This document shows, in pieces, positions 50,577 through 60,204 of a DNA stretch of 64,000 bases. The notes under the pieces were generated by a model. That model was not told where the DNA came from and searched no databases. It saw nothing but the letters and a program-made list of their open reading frames with translations. The position numbers and the translations under genes are program-made. The stretch lies in the NCBI GenBank assembly GCA_927405585.1, contig CAKMJS010000003.1:61910-125909 (forward strand), in the 5' to 3' direction. This DNA is from an uncultured Desulfosporosinus sp. GTDB taxonomy: Bacteria; Bacillota; Desulfitobacteriia; Desulfitobacteriales; Desulfitobacteriaceae. How positions within the stretch are numbered: position 1 is the stretch's first letter; each line of letters opens with the position of its first letter.

Positions 50577-51558
50577 TTTTGAAAAACCAATCGTCGAACT
50601 CGTTCAGAAAATTTCCGAACTCAAGAAATTCTCCGCTGAGAAGGATATTGATCTTTCCCAGGAAGTATCTACCCTTGAAAAGAAAGTATCTAGATTAAAA
50701 AAAGAGATATACGGCAACCTTGAACCCTGGCAAAAGGTGCAGATCGCTAGACATTCAGAGCGACCGAATTTCTATGATTATGCTCCCCTGTTATTTGAGG
50801 ATTTCATAGAACTCAAAGGGGATCGACTTTTTGCAGACGATCGCTCAATTGCCGGTGGGATCGCTCTTTTCCACGGGATTGCAGTGACCGTCATCGCTCA
50901 AGTTAAGGGTAAAGATACGAAGGAGAATATTAAACGTAATTTCGGTATGCCACATCCGGAAGGGTATCGTAAAGCGGTGCGCTTAATGGATCAGGCTGAG
51001 AAATTTGGACGCCCTATTTTGACCTTTATTGATACTCCTGGAGCAGCCTGCGACTTAGGGGCTGAGGAAAGGGGGCAAGGAGAGGCCATTGCCCGATGTC
51101 TCTTAGCAATGGCTGGCTATCGCGTGCCAGTGATCAGTACGGTGATCGGAGAGGGTGGAAGTGGTGGTGCACTGGCCCTAGGGGTAGGTAATGTGGTTTT
51201 GATGCTCGAAAATTCTTTTTACTCGGTCATAGCCCCGGAAAGTTGTGCTTCAATTCTTTGGAAGGACACGTCTAAGGCGAAAGAAGCGGCGGCAGCTTTA
51301 AAGTTTACTGCCCAGGACCTGTTAAGACTTGGTGTAGCAGATGAGATTGTACGGGAACCTTTAGGGGGCGCTCATAACAACCTCCATCAAACTGCAGAAG
51401 AATTATCTCAAGTTATTTCTAAGTATCTCGTGCGTTTGCGCTCCGAGACTCCGGAGTCGCTGAGGGAAAAACGTTACCAGAAGTTACGGTCAATTGGGGT
51501 TTATCAAGATAAGGATCAAGATAAGTTCGCATTAGATTTAACAAAAGGTCTTGACTAA
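50560..51558 (+). CDS. accA: Acetyl-CoA carboxylase carboxyltransferase subunit alpha
   Basis: 332 residues; ATG at 50560 is chosen over an earlier in-frame start because GGAAGGGG precedes it and [10 protein letters not shown] is the family start. Core motifs: [89 protein letters not shown] and [15 protein letters not shown]. It forms the alpha2beta2 carboxyltransferase with AccD. The gene order accD-accA is as in Bacillus. A tRNA-Leu follows 56 bases downstream. Confidence 0.93.
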   Translation: MAQLFDFEKPIVELVQKISELKKFSAEKDIDLSQEVSTLEKKVSRLKKEIYGNLEPWQKVQIARHSERPNFYDYAPLLFEDFIELKGDRLFADDRSIAGGIALFHGIAVTVIAQVKGKDTKENIKRNFGMPHPEGYRKAVRLMDQAEKFGRPILTFIDTPGAACDLGAEERGQGEAIARCLLAMAGYRVPVISTVIGEGGSGGALALGVGNVVLMLENSFYSVIAPESCASILWKDTSKAKEAAAALKFTAQDLLRLGVADEIVREPLGGAHNNLHQTAEELSQVISKYLVRLRSETPESLREKRYQKLRSIGVYQDKDQDKFALDLTKGLD

Positions 51559-51614
51559 AGCTTTAGATTAGTGGTATTATAGCTAAGTCGTCTTTACTTA
51601 ACAGACGATCATAT

Positions 51615-51700
51615 GGGCGAGTGGCGGAATGGCAGACGCGTCGGTCTCAAAATCCGATATATGTGAGTATGTGGGGGTTCAAGTCCCCCCTCGCCCACCA
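51615..51700 (+). tRNA. tRNA-Leu (anticodon CAA)
   Basis: 86 bases including an encoded CCA. The acceptor stem GGGCGAG (51615-51621) pairs with CTCGCCC (51690-51696). The D arm is GGCGGAATGGCAGACGC. The anticodon loop CTCAAAA gives CAA, flanked by TCGG and CCGA. A long variable arm (TATATGTGAGTATGT) marks a class II tRNA. The T arm GGGGGTTCAAGTCCCCC is standard. The T-T apposition at the base of the anticodon loop is slightly odd. Confidence 0.92.
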
Positions 51701-51712
51701 CAATGATTATCT

Positions 51713-51740
51713 AAATAGAGCCTGCAAGGCTCTATTTTTT
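51713..51740 (+). terminator. tRNA-Leu terminator
   Basis: AAATAGAGCC (51713-51722) pairs with GGCTCTATTT (51728-51737) around TGCAA and runs into TTT. Confidence 0.85.
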
Positions 51741-51948
51741 ATGGACCATTGGCAAATGACATGCACTTAGACCCAATTCTCCTTAAGTGTGCACTTTAGT
51801 AATTGATCTCTACTGTGGATGAAGGGAAATTCGAGATTTTTTTGGGTTTTGTATGTTAAAGAGCAGATGTGATAGACTAGTTAATATTGGCTTGGTCTTT
51901 CTAGCATTACAAGGCTGATCTTGAAAAATAACTTAAGGAGTTGAGGAA

Positions 51949-52383
51949 ATGGCTGTACAACCATATATTAGTTTTAATGGAAATTGTCGTGAAGCAGTAG
52001 AGTTTTATGTGCAGGTTTTCGGAACTGAAACACCACAAATAATGACCTTTGGGGATATGCCACCTGAACCAAACTTCTCTCTTCCAGAGGAAGCAAAAAC
52101 TTTAATTATGCACACATCACTTAACATTAATGGAAGCACTGTTATGTTTTCCGACGTTTTTTCTGGAATGGGCATGCCTTTTATTGCAGGAAACAACATA
52201 AGTCTTACCATAGTCAGTAAGGATATTGATGAAATCAAATCTTCATTTAGTAAATTAAAAGAAGGTGGTACCATCAGCATGGACCTTCAAGAAACATTCT
52301 GGAGCAAATGCTACGGTAGTCTTACCGATAAATATGGCATACCATGGCAATTTAGTCATGACAGCGGAGAAATGGCAATGTAA
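51949..52383 (+). CDS. VOC family (PhnB-like) protein
   Basis: 144 residues made of two glyoxalase-type beta-alpha-beta-beta-beta repeats: YISFNGNCREAVEFYVQVFG, TPQIMTFGDMPPEP, then VMFSDVFSGMGMPF, and ETFWSKCYGSLTDKYGIPWQFS at the end. This is the PhnB/YjdN-like subgroup, often annotated as a 3-demethylubiquinone methyltransferase-like protein without evidence. No substrate is known. ATG at 51949 follows TAAGGAG. It is a single gene with a strong terminator. Confidence 0.85.
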   Translation: MAVQPYISFNGNCREAVEFYVQVFGTETPQIMTFGDMPPEPNFSLPEEAKTLIMHTSLNINGSTVMFSDVFSGMGMPFIAGNNISLTIVSKDIDEIKSSFSKLKEGGTISMDLQETFWSKCYGSLTDKYGIPWQFSHDSGEMAM

Positions 52384-52395
52384 TATAATAGCAAA

Positions 52396-52438
52396 AGAGT
52401 CCATATTAAAACAATCGTTTTAATATGGACTCTCTTTT
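52396..52438. terminator. Bidirectional terminator after the VOC gene
   Basis: AGAGTCCATATTAAAAC (52396-52412) pairs perfectly with GTTTTAATATGGACTCT (52417-52433) and is followed by CTTTTTG. It also serves the minus-strand gene ending at 52441. Confidence 0.85.
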
Positions 52439-52440
52439 TG

Positions 52441-53484
52441 TTAAGAGCTTTTGTCCTCGGCTAAGATAGATGCTATACGCGAATGCAAGTAATCTACATT
52501 CCACTGTGCGTATTTGTTGTCACTCCGATGGTCGACCAAACTGTAGTTTTCTTTGAGAAATTCTCCTAAATCTTTGGTGATTTTATTAGCCCCCCATATA
52601 TTGACGTGACTGGAATTGTGCATATCAGCTTTAAAGTCAAACCCTATTTCACTCAGCTTATCATTATAATTAATAAAAGGGATATTATTCTCTTTAGCAA
52701 TCTCCGCTACTTTATTAAACATCTTAGCTGGCTCTTTTACCCAACTTTCTGAACCAGCTGTACTGTTATAGTCATATGGGAGGTTAGTAAGAATCAACTT
52801 AAAGCCGACTTTTTTAGATAGGTCAATTATTTTCGTTAGATATTCCTCGGTCTTAGGTGGTAGTGCGACACTTTCCGTTGTTAAACCAACACCTGAGTAG
52901 TCCTTTCCATATTTCTCTGTACCTGACTCGAATCCTTTTGCAAAATAACTTGTGGAACTATCATCATGAATATCTTCCATGGTTAGTTCCTTCCATCGAT
53001 CATGATACTTCAATATCGGAACTAAGTATGTTAATCGGTCTTGCGGTGGCGTGCAATTAAGAATAGCATTGAATTTATTCATGGATAAATTCATGTTATC
53101 CACAGTATTCCTGACATACCCTTCGTCCCCATATTCGTCAGTTAAACCCAAATAGTATAGATCAACTACGACAATAGGCGTATCATGTTTCTTGAGAACC
53201 TCTTTTAGCAAATAATAAGTAACATCAAGAGGCTGCCCACCCATAGCATAATCATAGCTAGTTATACCCTGTTCATGCCATAATACATTTGGATCAATCC
53301 CGCCCTGCATATGACTTGAACCCATAAAAGCAACATCATAGGAATCGCCTGGATGATTATATAAACCCTCAACTTGTTTGCTGCGGTAGCCTGACTTAAG
53401 GATGAATAATGGATTCAGAATCGATATAATGAACACTAGCAGAAAGAGAAAAATTGAACCCTTTACGATCGCTTTTCTTAACAT
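52441..53484 (-). CDS. Membrane-anchored SGNH/AlgJ-DltD-like acylation protein
   Basis: 347 residues. One N-terminal membrane helix (about 8-30) is followed by an extracellular domain beginning YDVAFMGSSHMQGGIDPNVLW, where G-S-S-H is the block I nucleophile region of SGNH esterases. DLYYLG and a late DMHNSSHVNIWGA supply the candidate Asp/His pair. Such proteins partner MBOAT O-acyltransferases in O-acetylation of exopolysaccharides or wall polymers. The MBOAT gene lies 12 bases upstream on the same strand. Start ATG 53484 follows GGGAGG. Confidence 0.75.
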   Translation of the reverse strand: MLRKAIVKGSIFLFLLVFIISILNPLFILKSGYRSKQVEGLYNHPGDSYDVAFMGSSHMQGGIDPNVLWHEQGITSYDYAMGGQPLDVTYYLLKEVLKKHDTPIVVVDLYYLGLTDEYGDEGYVRNTVDNMNLSMNKFNAILNCTPPQDRLTYLVPILKYHDRWKELTMEDIHDDSSTSYFAKGFESGTEKYGKDYSGVGLTTESVALPPKTEEYLTKIIDLSKKVGFKLILTNLPYDYNSTAGSESWVKEPAKMFNKVAEIAKENNIPFINYNDKLSEIGFDFKADMHNSSHVNIWGANKITKDLGEFLKENYSLVDHRSDNKYAQWNVDYLHSRIASILAEDKSS

Positions 53485-53496
53485 TGAAAGTCCTCC

Positions 53497-54984
53497 CTAA
53501 AACTGGAAATAAATAAACTGTTCAGGATTATACTCCGGCCCATACATACCGAATATCAGGATAATGGCTACAGCACTTAAATAGAAAGACCATCTTAAGC
53601 CAATATTTCGCTCCAATAGTGTGCTACGAATACTACTGGTCCGTTGCAAGAGGTTAACCCCGAAAATAGCACCTATACTCAAAATTGCTAGAATCAAATC
53701 CTTCTTGCCTAATCCTAATTCATAAATTGACCCATTGATGAAGACCTCTGGGTTAAAATAAAGCATATTTTGAATTATTATCACAGCACTTGTAAAGGAA
53801 CTAGCCCTGAAAAATATCCAGGCAAATGTGACCAGCATGAACGTGACTAATACCTGGAATGTCTTATAACTTAAGGAATTTGTCTTGATTTTAAAGGTCT
53901 TAATTATTGTCACTTTAATGGGCTTTAGCAGATCACCCATTACTTGATAAACACCATGTAGTGCTCCCCAAATGATAAAATTAAGAGTTGCACCATGCCA
54001 CAACCCTGCGACGAGAAAGACTACCATAATATTGGCGTAATTCCTAAGCTTACCTCGCCTATTGCCCCCTAACGGTATGTATAAATAATCCTTGAACCAT
54101 GCCCCTAATGTTATATGCCAACGTCTCCAAAATTCTTTGATTGATTTCGAGAAATAGGGGCTCTTAAAGTTCAGAGATAATCTGAAGCCCATGACCTCCG
54201 CTACCCCTCTAGCGATGTCTGAATATGCCGAGAAATCGCAATAGATTTGGAAAGCAAAAAACACGGTGGCTAATGCAATTTCAAATCCTTTGTAGTCACT
54301 AGGATTGTTGTAAACCGTTGTAACTAAAATGGCTAATCTATCAGCAACCACCATCTTTTGGAACAGTCCCCAAAGTATTAATAATAAACCGTTCTTAACT
54401 CGAACATAGTCAAACGAGTGTTTTTCGTCAAACTGATGCAGTAAATCCTTAGATTTTTCGATCGGTCCAGCGACCAATTGAGGAAAAAATGAGACAAATA
54501 AAGCATATTTACCTAAATTACGCTCTGCTTTAACATCTTTTCTGTAAACATCTAGTGTATAACTAAGAGCTTGAAAGGTATAAAAAGAGATTCCAATCGG
54601 AAGTAAATATTCGAAGGATGGTGTATGAATAGGACTATGAAAATAGGTTGATACACTAGCTAAGCTATCACTAAAAAAATTATAGTATTTAAAGAGAAAT
54701 AAGATACTTAAGTTACTTGCTAGACTTAAGAAAACCCACAATTTTTTTAGCTGTAAGGAGCGCTGAACATTACGGATGTTATTCGCTCTGTCTATTAACA
54801 AACCGCTTAGGTATGTAATGATGGTTGAAACAGCAATTAATACAGCATAACTAGGATTCCAACTCATGTAGAAAAAATAACTGGTTATTAAAAGCCAAGC
54901 CCATCTCATCTTATGGTTTAGTGCAAAATATATTAGCGTTACAATAATAAAAAAGAATAAAAACTGAATGGAATTGAATAGCAA
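53497..54984 (-). CDS. MBOAT family O-acyltransferase (AlgI type)
   Basis: 495 residues with about 11 membrane helices. Typical AlgI/DltB-like blocks: YLLPIGISFYTFQALSYTLDVYR, FVSFFPQLVAGPIEK, FCDFSAYSDIARGVAEVMGF-type (here YCDFSAYSDIARGVAEVMGF), KSIKEFWRRWHITLGAWFKDYLYIPLGGNR and VAGLWHGATLNFIIWGALHG, which holds the catalytic His. It transfers acyl groups across the membrane to an extracellular polymer, presumably with the SGNH partner encoded next. The start is TTG at 54984 with GGGGG upstream. The target polymer is unknown. Confidence 0.88.
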   Translation of the reverse strand: MLFNSIQFLFFFIIVTLIYFALNHKMRWAWLLITSYFFYMSWNPSYAVLIAVSTIITYLSGLLIDRANNIRNVQRSLQLKKLWVFLSLASNLSILFLFKYYNFFSDSLASVSTYFHSPIHTPSFEYLLPIGISFYTFQALSYTLDVYRKDVKAERNLGKYALFVSFFPQLVAGPIEKSKDLLHQFDEKHSFDYVRVKNGLLLILWGLFQKMVVADRLAILVTTVYNNPSDYKGFEIALATVFFAFQIYCDFSAYSDIARGVAEVMGFRLSLNFKSPYFSKSIKEFWRRWHITLGAWFKDYLYIPLGGNRRGKLRNYANIMVVFLVAGLWHGATLNFIIWGALHGVYQVMGDLLKPIKVTIIKTFKIKTNSLSYKTFQVLVTFMLVTFAWIFFRASSFTSAVIIIQNMLYFNPEVFINGSIYELGLGKKDLILAILSIGAIFGVNLLQRTSSIRSTLLERNIGLRWSFYLSAVAIILIFGMYGPEYNPEQFIYFQF

Positions 54985-55412
54985 ACCAAAGTACCCCCTG
55001 TTAAAGTTCAGATATATCTATATAATCTAAGTAAAGTGTATGCGGTTACTAACGTATATTACATTATCATTAAGATGTGCGCATTTTCCCCCCTAAAGTA
55101 TGACGTTTTCATTAAGATTACTAAATTAATCTCCATAATTGAATTCTAAGATGAGGATAGATATACTAACACCTCAATAGTATTAGTCAAATTGAGGAAA
55201 TTAATCCCAAGGATTCTTTTCTTAACACAGAGAGGAAAGGGGGTACACTACAAATCCCCACATCACGCTTCTTGTGATTGTGGGGATTGCTGTTACCATA
55301 TTATTTTTTTGAGTAAATAGTTGCTTTCATTACGAAAAAAATGACCTTGAATTCAAGGGATTCTCATGTTGTTTAGAGAATACTTCCCTATTAGATTCTG
55401 AACAATAATGAG
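54985..55412. other. Gene-free divergent region with a strong hairpin
   Basis: No supported gene. AATCCCCACATCAC (55253-55266) pairs with GTGATTGTGGGGATT (55274-55288) with one bulged base; a T run follows only 15 bases later (TTATTTTTTT at 55301-55310). It is preceded by AGAGGAAAGGGGG, which looks like a ribosome binding site without a usable start codon. The stretch near 54990-55050 presumably holds the MBOAT promoter. Confidence 0.4.
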
Positions 55413-56135
55413 GTGGATTGTATTAATAAAGTTGTAAAATATTGGGCTGTTACAGTTATTGTAAGTTTAATTCTATTCTGTCTTATTATTTTGCTTGGGA
55501 TTAAATTATTCCTTCCAACGTATAAATTGCCATTTGAAGAGTTTATTCAACTTCCTATTAGAGCCATTCAAATTCCTGTTATTTCTTGCCCCAGTGATAA
55601 AGACAATGATGGTTTGGATGATTTACAGGACATTGTCAAGGGAGCTAGGGCCGAAGTCATAAGAAAACCTCGGTATCTTAGCGCCTATTATCAGGGGGGG
55701 GTTCCGCCGGAGACCGAAGGTGTCTGTACGGATGTTGTGTGGAGGGCTATACGTGATGCAGGGTATGATTTGAAGGCCTTAGTGGATAAAGACATTCGGC
55801 AAAATATTACAAGGTATCCTCGAGTTGCCGGTAAACCGGATCCAAATATTGATTTTCGTCGAGTTCCTAACCTTATCGTATTCTTACGCAAGCATGCACT
55901 GGAACTGACAAAGGAGATTATACCCGGTGATGTCGATAATCTCTACCAATGGCAGGCAGGTGATATAGTAACCTATGCCCATCCTCATGAACATATCGTC
56001 ATAGTCTCCGATAAACGCCGAAAAGATGGTGTGCCATATATCTTACACAATGCTGGGCCGGTCGCTAGTGAAACAGATCAACTGCAAAGTTGGCCTTCAC
56101 AAATTACCGGACATTTCCGTTTCCCAAAGTTTTAA
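55413..56135 (+). CDS. DUF1287 family protein
   Basis: 240 residues. An N-terminal membrane helix (about 10-32) anchors a domain with the DUF1287 pattern: YLSAYYQGGVPPETEGVCTD, VVWRAIRDAGYDLKALVDKDI, RVPNLIVFLRKHA, WQAGDIVTYAHPHEHIVIVSD and HNAGPVASETD. The Cys and His residues recall an NlpC/P60-like cysteine peptidase fold, which would suggest a cell-wall role, but this is unproven. The start is uncertain: GTG at 55413 overlaps the GAGGTGG that looks like the ribosome binding site, so initiation a few codons later is possible. It is a single gene. Confidence 0.75.
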   Translation: MDCINKVVKYWAVTVIVSLILFCLIILLGIKLFLPTYKLPFEEFIQLPIRAIQIPVISCPSDKDNDGLDDLQDIVKGARAEVIRKPRYLSAYYQGGVPPETEGVCTDVVWRAIRDAGYDLKALVDKDIRQNITRYPRVAGKPDPNIDFRRVPNLIVFLRKHALELTKEIIPGDVDNLYQWQAGDIVTYAHPHEHIVIVSDKRRKDGVPYILHNAGPVASETDQLQSWPSQITGHFRFPKF

Positions 56136-56304
56136 GAACATTCATTTCTTCTTTTTTTCTCGGTATCTTGTAATGAAAAAGAAAAAAAGACCAACAAGGA
56201 TATAGAGTGCACCTTGACTTGCCCGTTGAGCTGTGAATTCCTTTCAATGTTTGTGAGAGAGCAGTGGTTATGATATAGTGAAATTCGAAAAGAAAGGGGT
56301 TTTC

Positions 56305-58932
56305 ATGATGCCGCGGATGGTGATTTTAGACGGAAATAGCCTTGCCTATCGCGCCTTTTACGCTCTCCCGCCCTTAACGACGGCTGATGGGCGACCAACG
56401 AATGTTTTACATGGTTTTCTGACCATGCTCTTTAGATTAGAACATGAGCAACATCCGGATTACTGGGTGGTAGCATTCGATAAGACGAAGGCAACGGTCC
56501 GGATTGAACAGTATGCCGAGTATAAAGCACAACGTAAAGAAACCCCGGAGGGATTGCGCCCACAATTTGATTACCTCAAAGAAATCTTAACTGAAATGGA
56601 CGTCCCCATGCTCGAACTGGCGGGCTATGAAGCAGACGACCTGATTGCCGCAATAACTAAACAAGCAGAAGCACAGGGAATGGAGACTCAGATTTATACG
56701 GGGGATAAAGATGCCTTGCAACTCATTTCCCCTAGGACTAATATATTCCTCACCAAAAAAGGAATTAGCGAAGTCGAACGTTATGATGAAAATGCTTTAT
56801 GGGAGCGTTACCAATTGCGTCCCCACCAAATCATTGATCTGAAGGGTCTTATGGGTGACACCTCGGATAATATCCCTGGGGTTCCTGGAATCGGAGAGAA
56901 AACCGCGCTGAAATTACTCTGGGAATTTGAAACCGTAGAGGGTGTTTTAGCAAATGTTGATAACATCTCTGGGAAAAAAGTACAGAGTAATTTAAAGGAG
57001 TATGCAGACCAGGCTCTCCTCAGTAAAACGCTCGCGACCATGCTAACGGAGGTTCCACTGGCGTTTTTGAGCGAAGATTTTGTTTATCGCCGTTCTAAAG
57101 CGACTAAAGTGCTTCCTGTCTTGCAAAAATATGATCTTAAGAATGTGACTCGTTTGTGGCAAGAGCGTCATAAGGACGACGAAGGACCCATTAGCGAAAG
57201 CGAGGAAGCGTTCCTGAAGGATTGGCCCGAACGCACCTTGACCGAAGAGGGCTGGCTTGCTCAGTTCGAGCAGTGGCAATCCAACTGCACACCACTCACC
57301 ATAGCCTGTCGGTATGAGGGAACTGGCTTACAAGGAGGGCACTGGTTGGAATGGGGAGTTGCCACCTCAGGCAATACGTATACTCTGACTCGTGACGAAG
57401 CATCGTTGGGTGTTATCAAGGCGTGGCTAGAATTAATGGGAAGTGAGAAGGTCCCTAAAACGTTGGCAGACAGTAAAACCGTGGCCTTATTACTCGCTAG
57501 CGATGGGATAGACTTAAAGGGTCTTGCCTTAGATTTAAGTTTGGCGTCCTATCTGATCCAATCCTCGCGTCCAAAATTTGCTCCCCTCGATTTAGTCAAA
57601 GAATATGTTCCAAATCAAGCGGCATTCGAGAACGTTAGGGAAGAAGCCGCAGCCTTAGCACAAGTTGCCCCTAAGTTTGAAGAAGAAATTAACTCACTAG
57701 GCCTTTCAGAACTTCTGCATACCATCGAAGAACCACTATGCATGGTGCTGGCTCAAGTAGAAAAGCACGGAATCGCCGTGGACTCTGAGCAATTAACGTC
57801 CTTGGGTGACGGAATAAGCCTTACCTTAAAACAGTTAGAGCATGACATATACGCTTTAGCAGAGGAAACCTTTAATATTAACTCTCCGAAACAAATGGGA
57901 ACCATTCTATTCGAGAAATTAGGACTGCCAACGGCTAAAAAGACCAAGACGGGTTATTCTACGGACGCCGAGACCTTGGAAGAACTTCGCTTAGCCCACC
58001 CTGTCGTAGCGAAGATTCTCGACTATCGGCAGTTGAATAAATTGATGTCAACCTATGTCAATGGTTTGCTCGCTCAAATAAAGGAGGGCCGGATTCATAC
58101 CACCTTTCAACAGACTGTAGCAACAACCGGTCGTTTGTCGAGCACGGAACCCAATTTGCAGAATATCCCCATTCGACTGGAGCAGGGACGACTGCTAAGA
58201 AAAGCATTTCATCCCACGGAACCTGGATGGGTGCTACTATCCGCTGATTATTCTCAAATTGAGCTTCGGATTTTGGCTCATTACTCTCAAGATCCGTTGC
58301 TGTGTGAATCCTTCGCCTTGGGACAGGATGTCCACACTCGAACCGCAGCGGAAGTCTTTGGTATCTCGCTCGATGCGGTGACCTCGAACATGCGCCGAAG
58401 TGCCAAAGCGGTCAATTTTGGATTGGTTTACGGGTTAACAGAGTTTGGGCTTTCGAGGGATTTAGGAATTCCGCGTAAAGAATCGAAGTTTTATATTGAG
58501 CAATATTTCAAACGCTATGGCGGAGTCAAACGGTATCTGGAAGAAGTCGTTGCCCAGGCTAAAAAAGACGGACAAGTTCGTACTCTCTTAAATCGACTGA
58601 GGCGCATTCCGGAGTTACTAAGCGCTAACCGAGTTCAACGCCAATTCGGAGAGAGGATTGCAATGAACACACCGGTACAAGGTACCGCCGCCGATATCAT
58701 GAAATTAGCCATGATTAAAGCAGCCGAGGCCATTAAACCCTTTCGCGCGGCAATGCTGCTCCAAGTCCATGATGAGCTGCTACTTCAAGTGGCTCCAGAG
58801 GATCTGGAGAGTGTCGCACATATCTTGAAAGATAAAATGGAAAACGCTTATCCGTTATCAGTTCCGATGACGGTGGAATGTAAGGTTGGACCCAATTGGT
58901 ATGAAATGCAGCCTTTTAAGCCGATGGATTAA
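56305..58932 (+). CDS. polA: DNA polymerase I
   Basis: 875 residues; ATG at 56305 (or 56308) is preferred because AAAGGGG precedes it. The N-terminal 5'-3' exonuclease is intact (ILDGNSLAYRAFYALP, AGYEADDLIAAI, YTGDKDALQLI, MGDTSDNIPGVPGIGEKTA). The middle exonuclease domain lacks the DxE metal ligands (TPLTIACRYEG), as in Bacillus, so proofreading is lost. Polymerase motifs: LLSADYSQIELRILAHYS (A), RRSAKAVNFGLVYG (B) and LQVHDELLLQV (C). It fills gaps and removes primers. mutM follows 16 bases later, a common pairing. Confidence 0.94.
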   Translation: MMPRMVILDGNSLAYRAFYALPPLTTADGRPTNVLHGFLTMLFRLEHEQHPDYWVVAFDKTKATVRIEQYAEYKAQRKETPEGLRPQFDYLKEILTEMDVPMLELAGYEADDLIAAITKQAEAQGMETQIYTGDKDALQLISPRTNIFLTKKGISEVERYDENALWERYQLRPHQIIDLKGLMGDTSDNIPGVPGIGEKTALKLLWEFETVEGVLANVDNISGKKVQSNLKEYADQALLSKTLATMLTEVPLAFLSEDFVYRRSKATKVLPVLQKYDLKNVTRLWQERHKDDEGPISESEEAFLKDWPERTLTEEGWLAQFEQWQSNCTPLTIACRYEGTGLQGGHWLEWGVATSGNTYTLTRDEASLGVIKAWLELMGSEKVPKTLADSKTVALLLASDGIDLKGLALDLSLASYLIQSSRPKFAPLDLVKEYVPNQAAFENVREEAAALAQVAPKFEEEINSLGLSELLHTIEEPLCMVLAQVEKHGIAVDSEQLTSLGDGISLTLKQLEHDIYALAEETFNINSPKQMGTILFEKLGLPTAKKTKTGYSTDAETLEELRLAHPVVAKILDYRQLNKLMSTYVNGLLAQIKEGRIHTTFQQTVATTGRLSSTEPNLQNIPIRLEQGRLLRKAFHPTEPGWVLLSADYSQIELRILAHYSQDPLLCESFALGQDVHTRTAAEVFGISLDAVTSNMRRSAKAVNFGLVYGLTEFGLSRDLGIPRKESKFYIEQYFKRYGGVKRYLEEVVAQAKKDGQVRTLLNRLRRIPELLSANRVQRQFGERIAMNTPVQGTAADIMKLAMIKAAEAIKPFRAAMLLQVHDELLLQVAPEDLESVAHILKDKMENAYPLSVPMTVECKVGPNWYEMQPFKPMD

Positions 58933-58948
58933 GGAATGAGGAACGAAC

Positions 58949-59770
58949 ATGCCGGAACTCCCAGAGGTTGAAACAATACGAACAACTCTATCCGAACACG
59001 TATCAGATTCAAAAATCGAAAAAGTTAAGCTCATTTGGGCCTCCGCTGTCTGTGGATGGGAAGATCAGTCATTTGAAGACTTAGTCACAGGACGGCGAAT
59101 CCAAACGATAGACCGCCGTGGAAAATACCTTTTAATCCGACTGGATTCAGATTTGACGTTAATCGCGCATATGAGAATGACCGGACGCTTGAATTATTTC
59201 GCGGAAAAACAAGAACCTGCAAAGCATACTCACGTGGTCTTAAGCTTAGATCATGGTGAAGTGCATTTTTCTGATGTTCGGAAATTTGGACGTATTCAAG
59301 CCATACCCACACCGCTGTGCTTTAGCGGATCTTCTCTATGCAAGCTAGGACCTGAGCCCTTAGAGGCAGAATTTACACCCGGAATATTGAAAGAACGTTT
59401 TGGAAAGAAAAAACTCTCTATAAAAGCGGCTCTGCTCGATCAGCACGTCCTAGCAGGCATGGGTAACATTTATGTGGATGAATCCCTCTTCCAGGCAGGC
59501 ATATCACCCGAACGTGGGGTAGACACTCTATCCGAGGAGGAGATATCCAAACTCCATCGAGCCATCCAAAATGTCCTTCAAGCAGGAATTGATGCCCAAG
59601 GCACATCCTTTAGAGATTACCGAGATGCCAATGGAGAGAAGGGTTTCTTTGAACAGGCCTTACAAGTATACGGACGAGGTGGAAAACCCTGCACCGTCTG
59701 TGGACAAACGTTAGAACGCGTTCGTCTCGCTGGGCGGACAACGGTGTATTGCTCGAGTTGTCAAAAGTAG
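58949..59770 (+). CDS. mutM: Formamidopyrimidine-DNA glycosylase
   Basis: 273 residues beginning PELPEVETIR with the catalytic N-terminal Pro2 and Glu3. The H2TH domain has QHVLAGMGNIYVDESLFQAGI, and the C-terminal zinc finger is CTVCGQTLERVRLAGRTTVYCSSC. It excises 8-oxoguanine and other oxidised purines. ATG at 58949 follows AAGGAATGAGG. The usual third gene coaE is missing; a terminator follows and the accessory region begins. Confidence 0.93.
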   Translation: MPELPEVETIRTTLSEHVSDSKIEKVKLIWASAVCGWEDQSFEDLVTGRRIQTIDRRGKYLLIRLDSDLTLIAHMRMTGRLNYFAEKQEPAKHTHVVLSLDHGEVHFSDVRKFGRIQAIPTPLCFSGSSLCKLGPEPLEAEFTPGILKERFGKKKLSIKAALLDQHVLAGMGNIYVDESLFQAGISPERGVDTLSEEEISKLHRAIQNVLQAGIDAQGTSFRDYRDANGEKGFFEQALQVYGRGGKPCTVCGQTLERVRLAGRTTVYCSSCQK

Positions 59771-59820
59771 GGTTGGATATGTACCATTTAATTCGCGTCA
59801 AAAAGGAAAGTGCTTTATTT

Positions 59821-59850
59821 AGGCTAGGGAGTAATCCCTGGCCTTTTGTG
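59821..59850 (+). terminator. polA-mutM terminator
   Basis: AGGCTAGGGA (59821-59830) pairs with TCCCTGGCCT (59835-59844) around GTAA, with a T-G pair, and runs into TTTGTGTTG. Confidence 0.75.
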
Positions 59851-60022
59851 TTGTCCGCTATCACAGCAACTTGCCATCCCTAGCGAGATCAATCAATAAA
59901 CGTCCTGTTTGAGCATGGCGGTGCACTAATTTCAAAGAATCATAAGTTTGAGTCTAGGCTATAGGGACACGCTACCATCCTTGTTATTACCGCTAACCTT
60001 GAAGCTCTTTATTTGGACATCC

Positions 60023-60151
60023 ATGGACTATGAACAGAAAGAAAAAAGAAACAGTAATAGTGTTAATGTATTACAATTTATTGGAAGGGATTTGTCTCCT
60101 AACGACGAAGTTGTCCTAAATGAATTCTTGTATAGCATCGGGCGATCTTAA
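60023..60151 (+). CDS. Possible 42-residue protein at the head of the cassette region
   Basis: Frame MDYEQKEKRNSNSVNVLQFI followed by GRDLSPNDEVVLNEFLYSIGRS. The composition is protein-like and charged, but no ribosome binding site precedes the ATG at 60023. The stop overlaps the ATG of the recombinase fragment (TAATG), so it may be a displaced piece of the same decayed gene. The 59851-60022 stretch before it holds nothing I can support. Confidence 0.3.
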   Translation: MDYEQKEKRNSNSVNVLQFIGRDLSPNDEVVLNEFLYSIGRS

Positions 60152-60204
60152 TGGTAACGTATTCGGCAGGTCTAAGAGTAAGCGAAGTAATGAGTCTTAA
60201 GGTG
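60151..60204 (+). pseudogene. Tyrosine recombinase fragment cut by element E1
   Basis: The frame reads MVTYSAGLRVSEVMSLKV, the box I arginine region of tyrosine recombinases (compare LxYSAGLRVSEVxxLKVxDID). It stops matching exactly where repeat element E1 begins (TGAATC at 60203). Everything downstream of box I, including the box II His-Arg and catalytic Tyr, is gone, so it is a relic. It is closer to Xer-like and transposon recombinases than to classical IntI, as far as 18 residues can tell. Confidence 0.65.

Noticed and set aside
55240..55315. Possible holin-like toxin peptide (frame ending LLVIVGIAVTILFF)
   Set aside because: The hydrophobic frame has no start codon after the AGGAAAGGGGG site and coincides with a strong hairpin, so translation is not supported.
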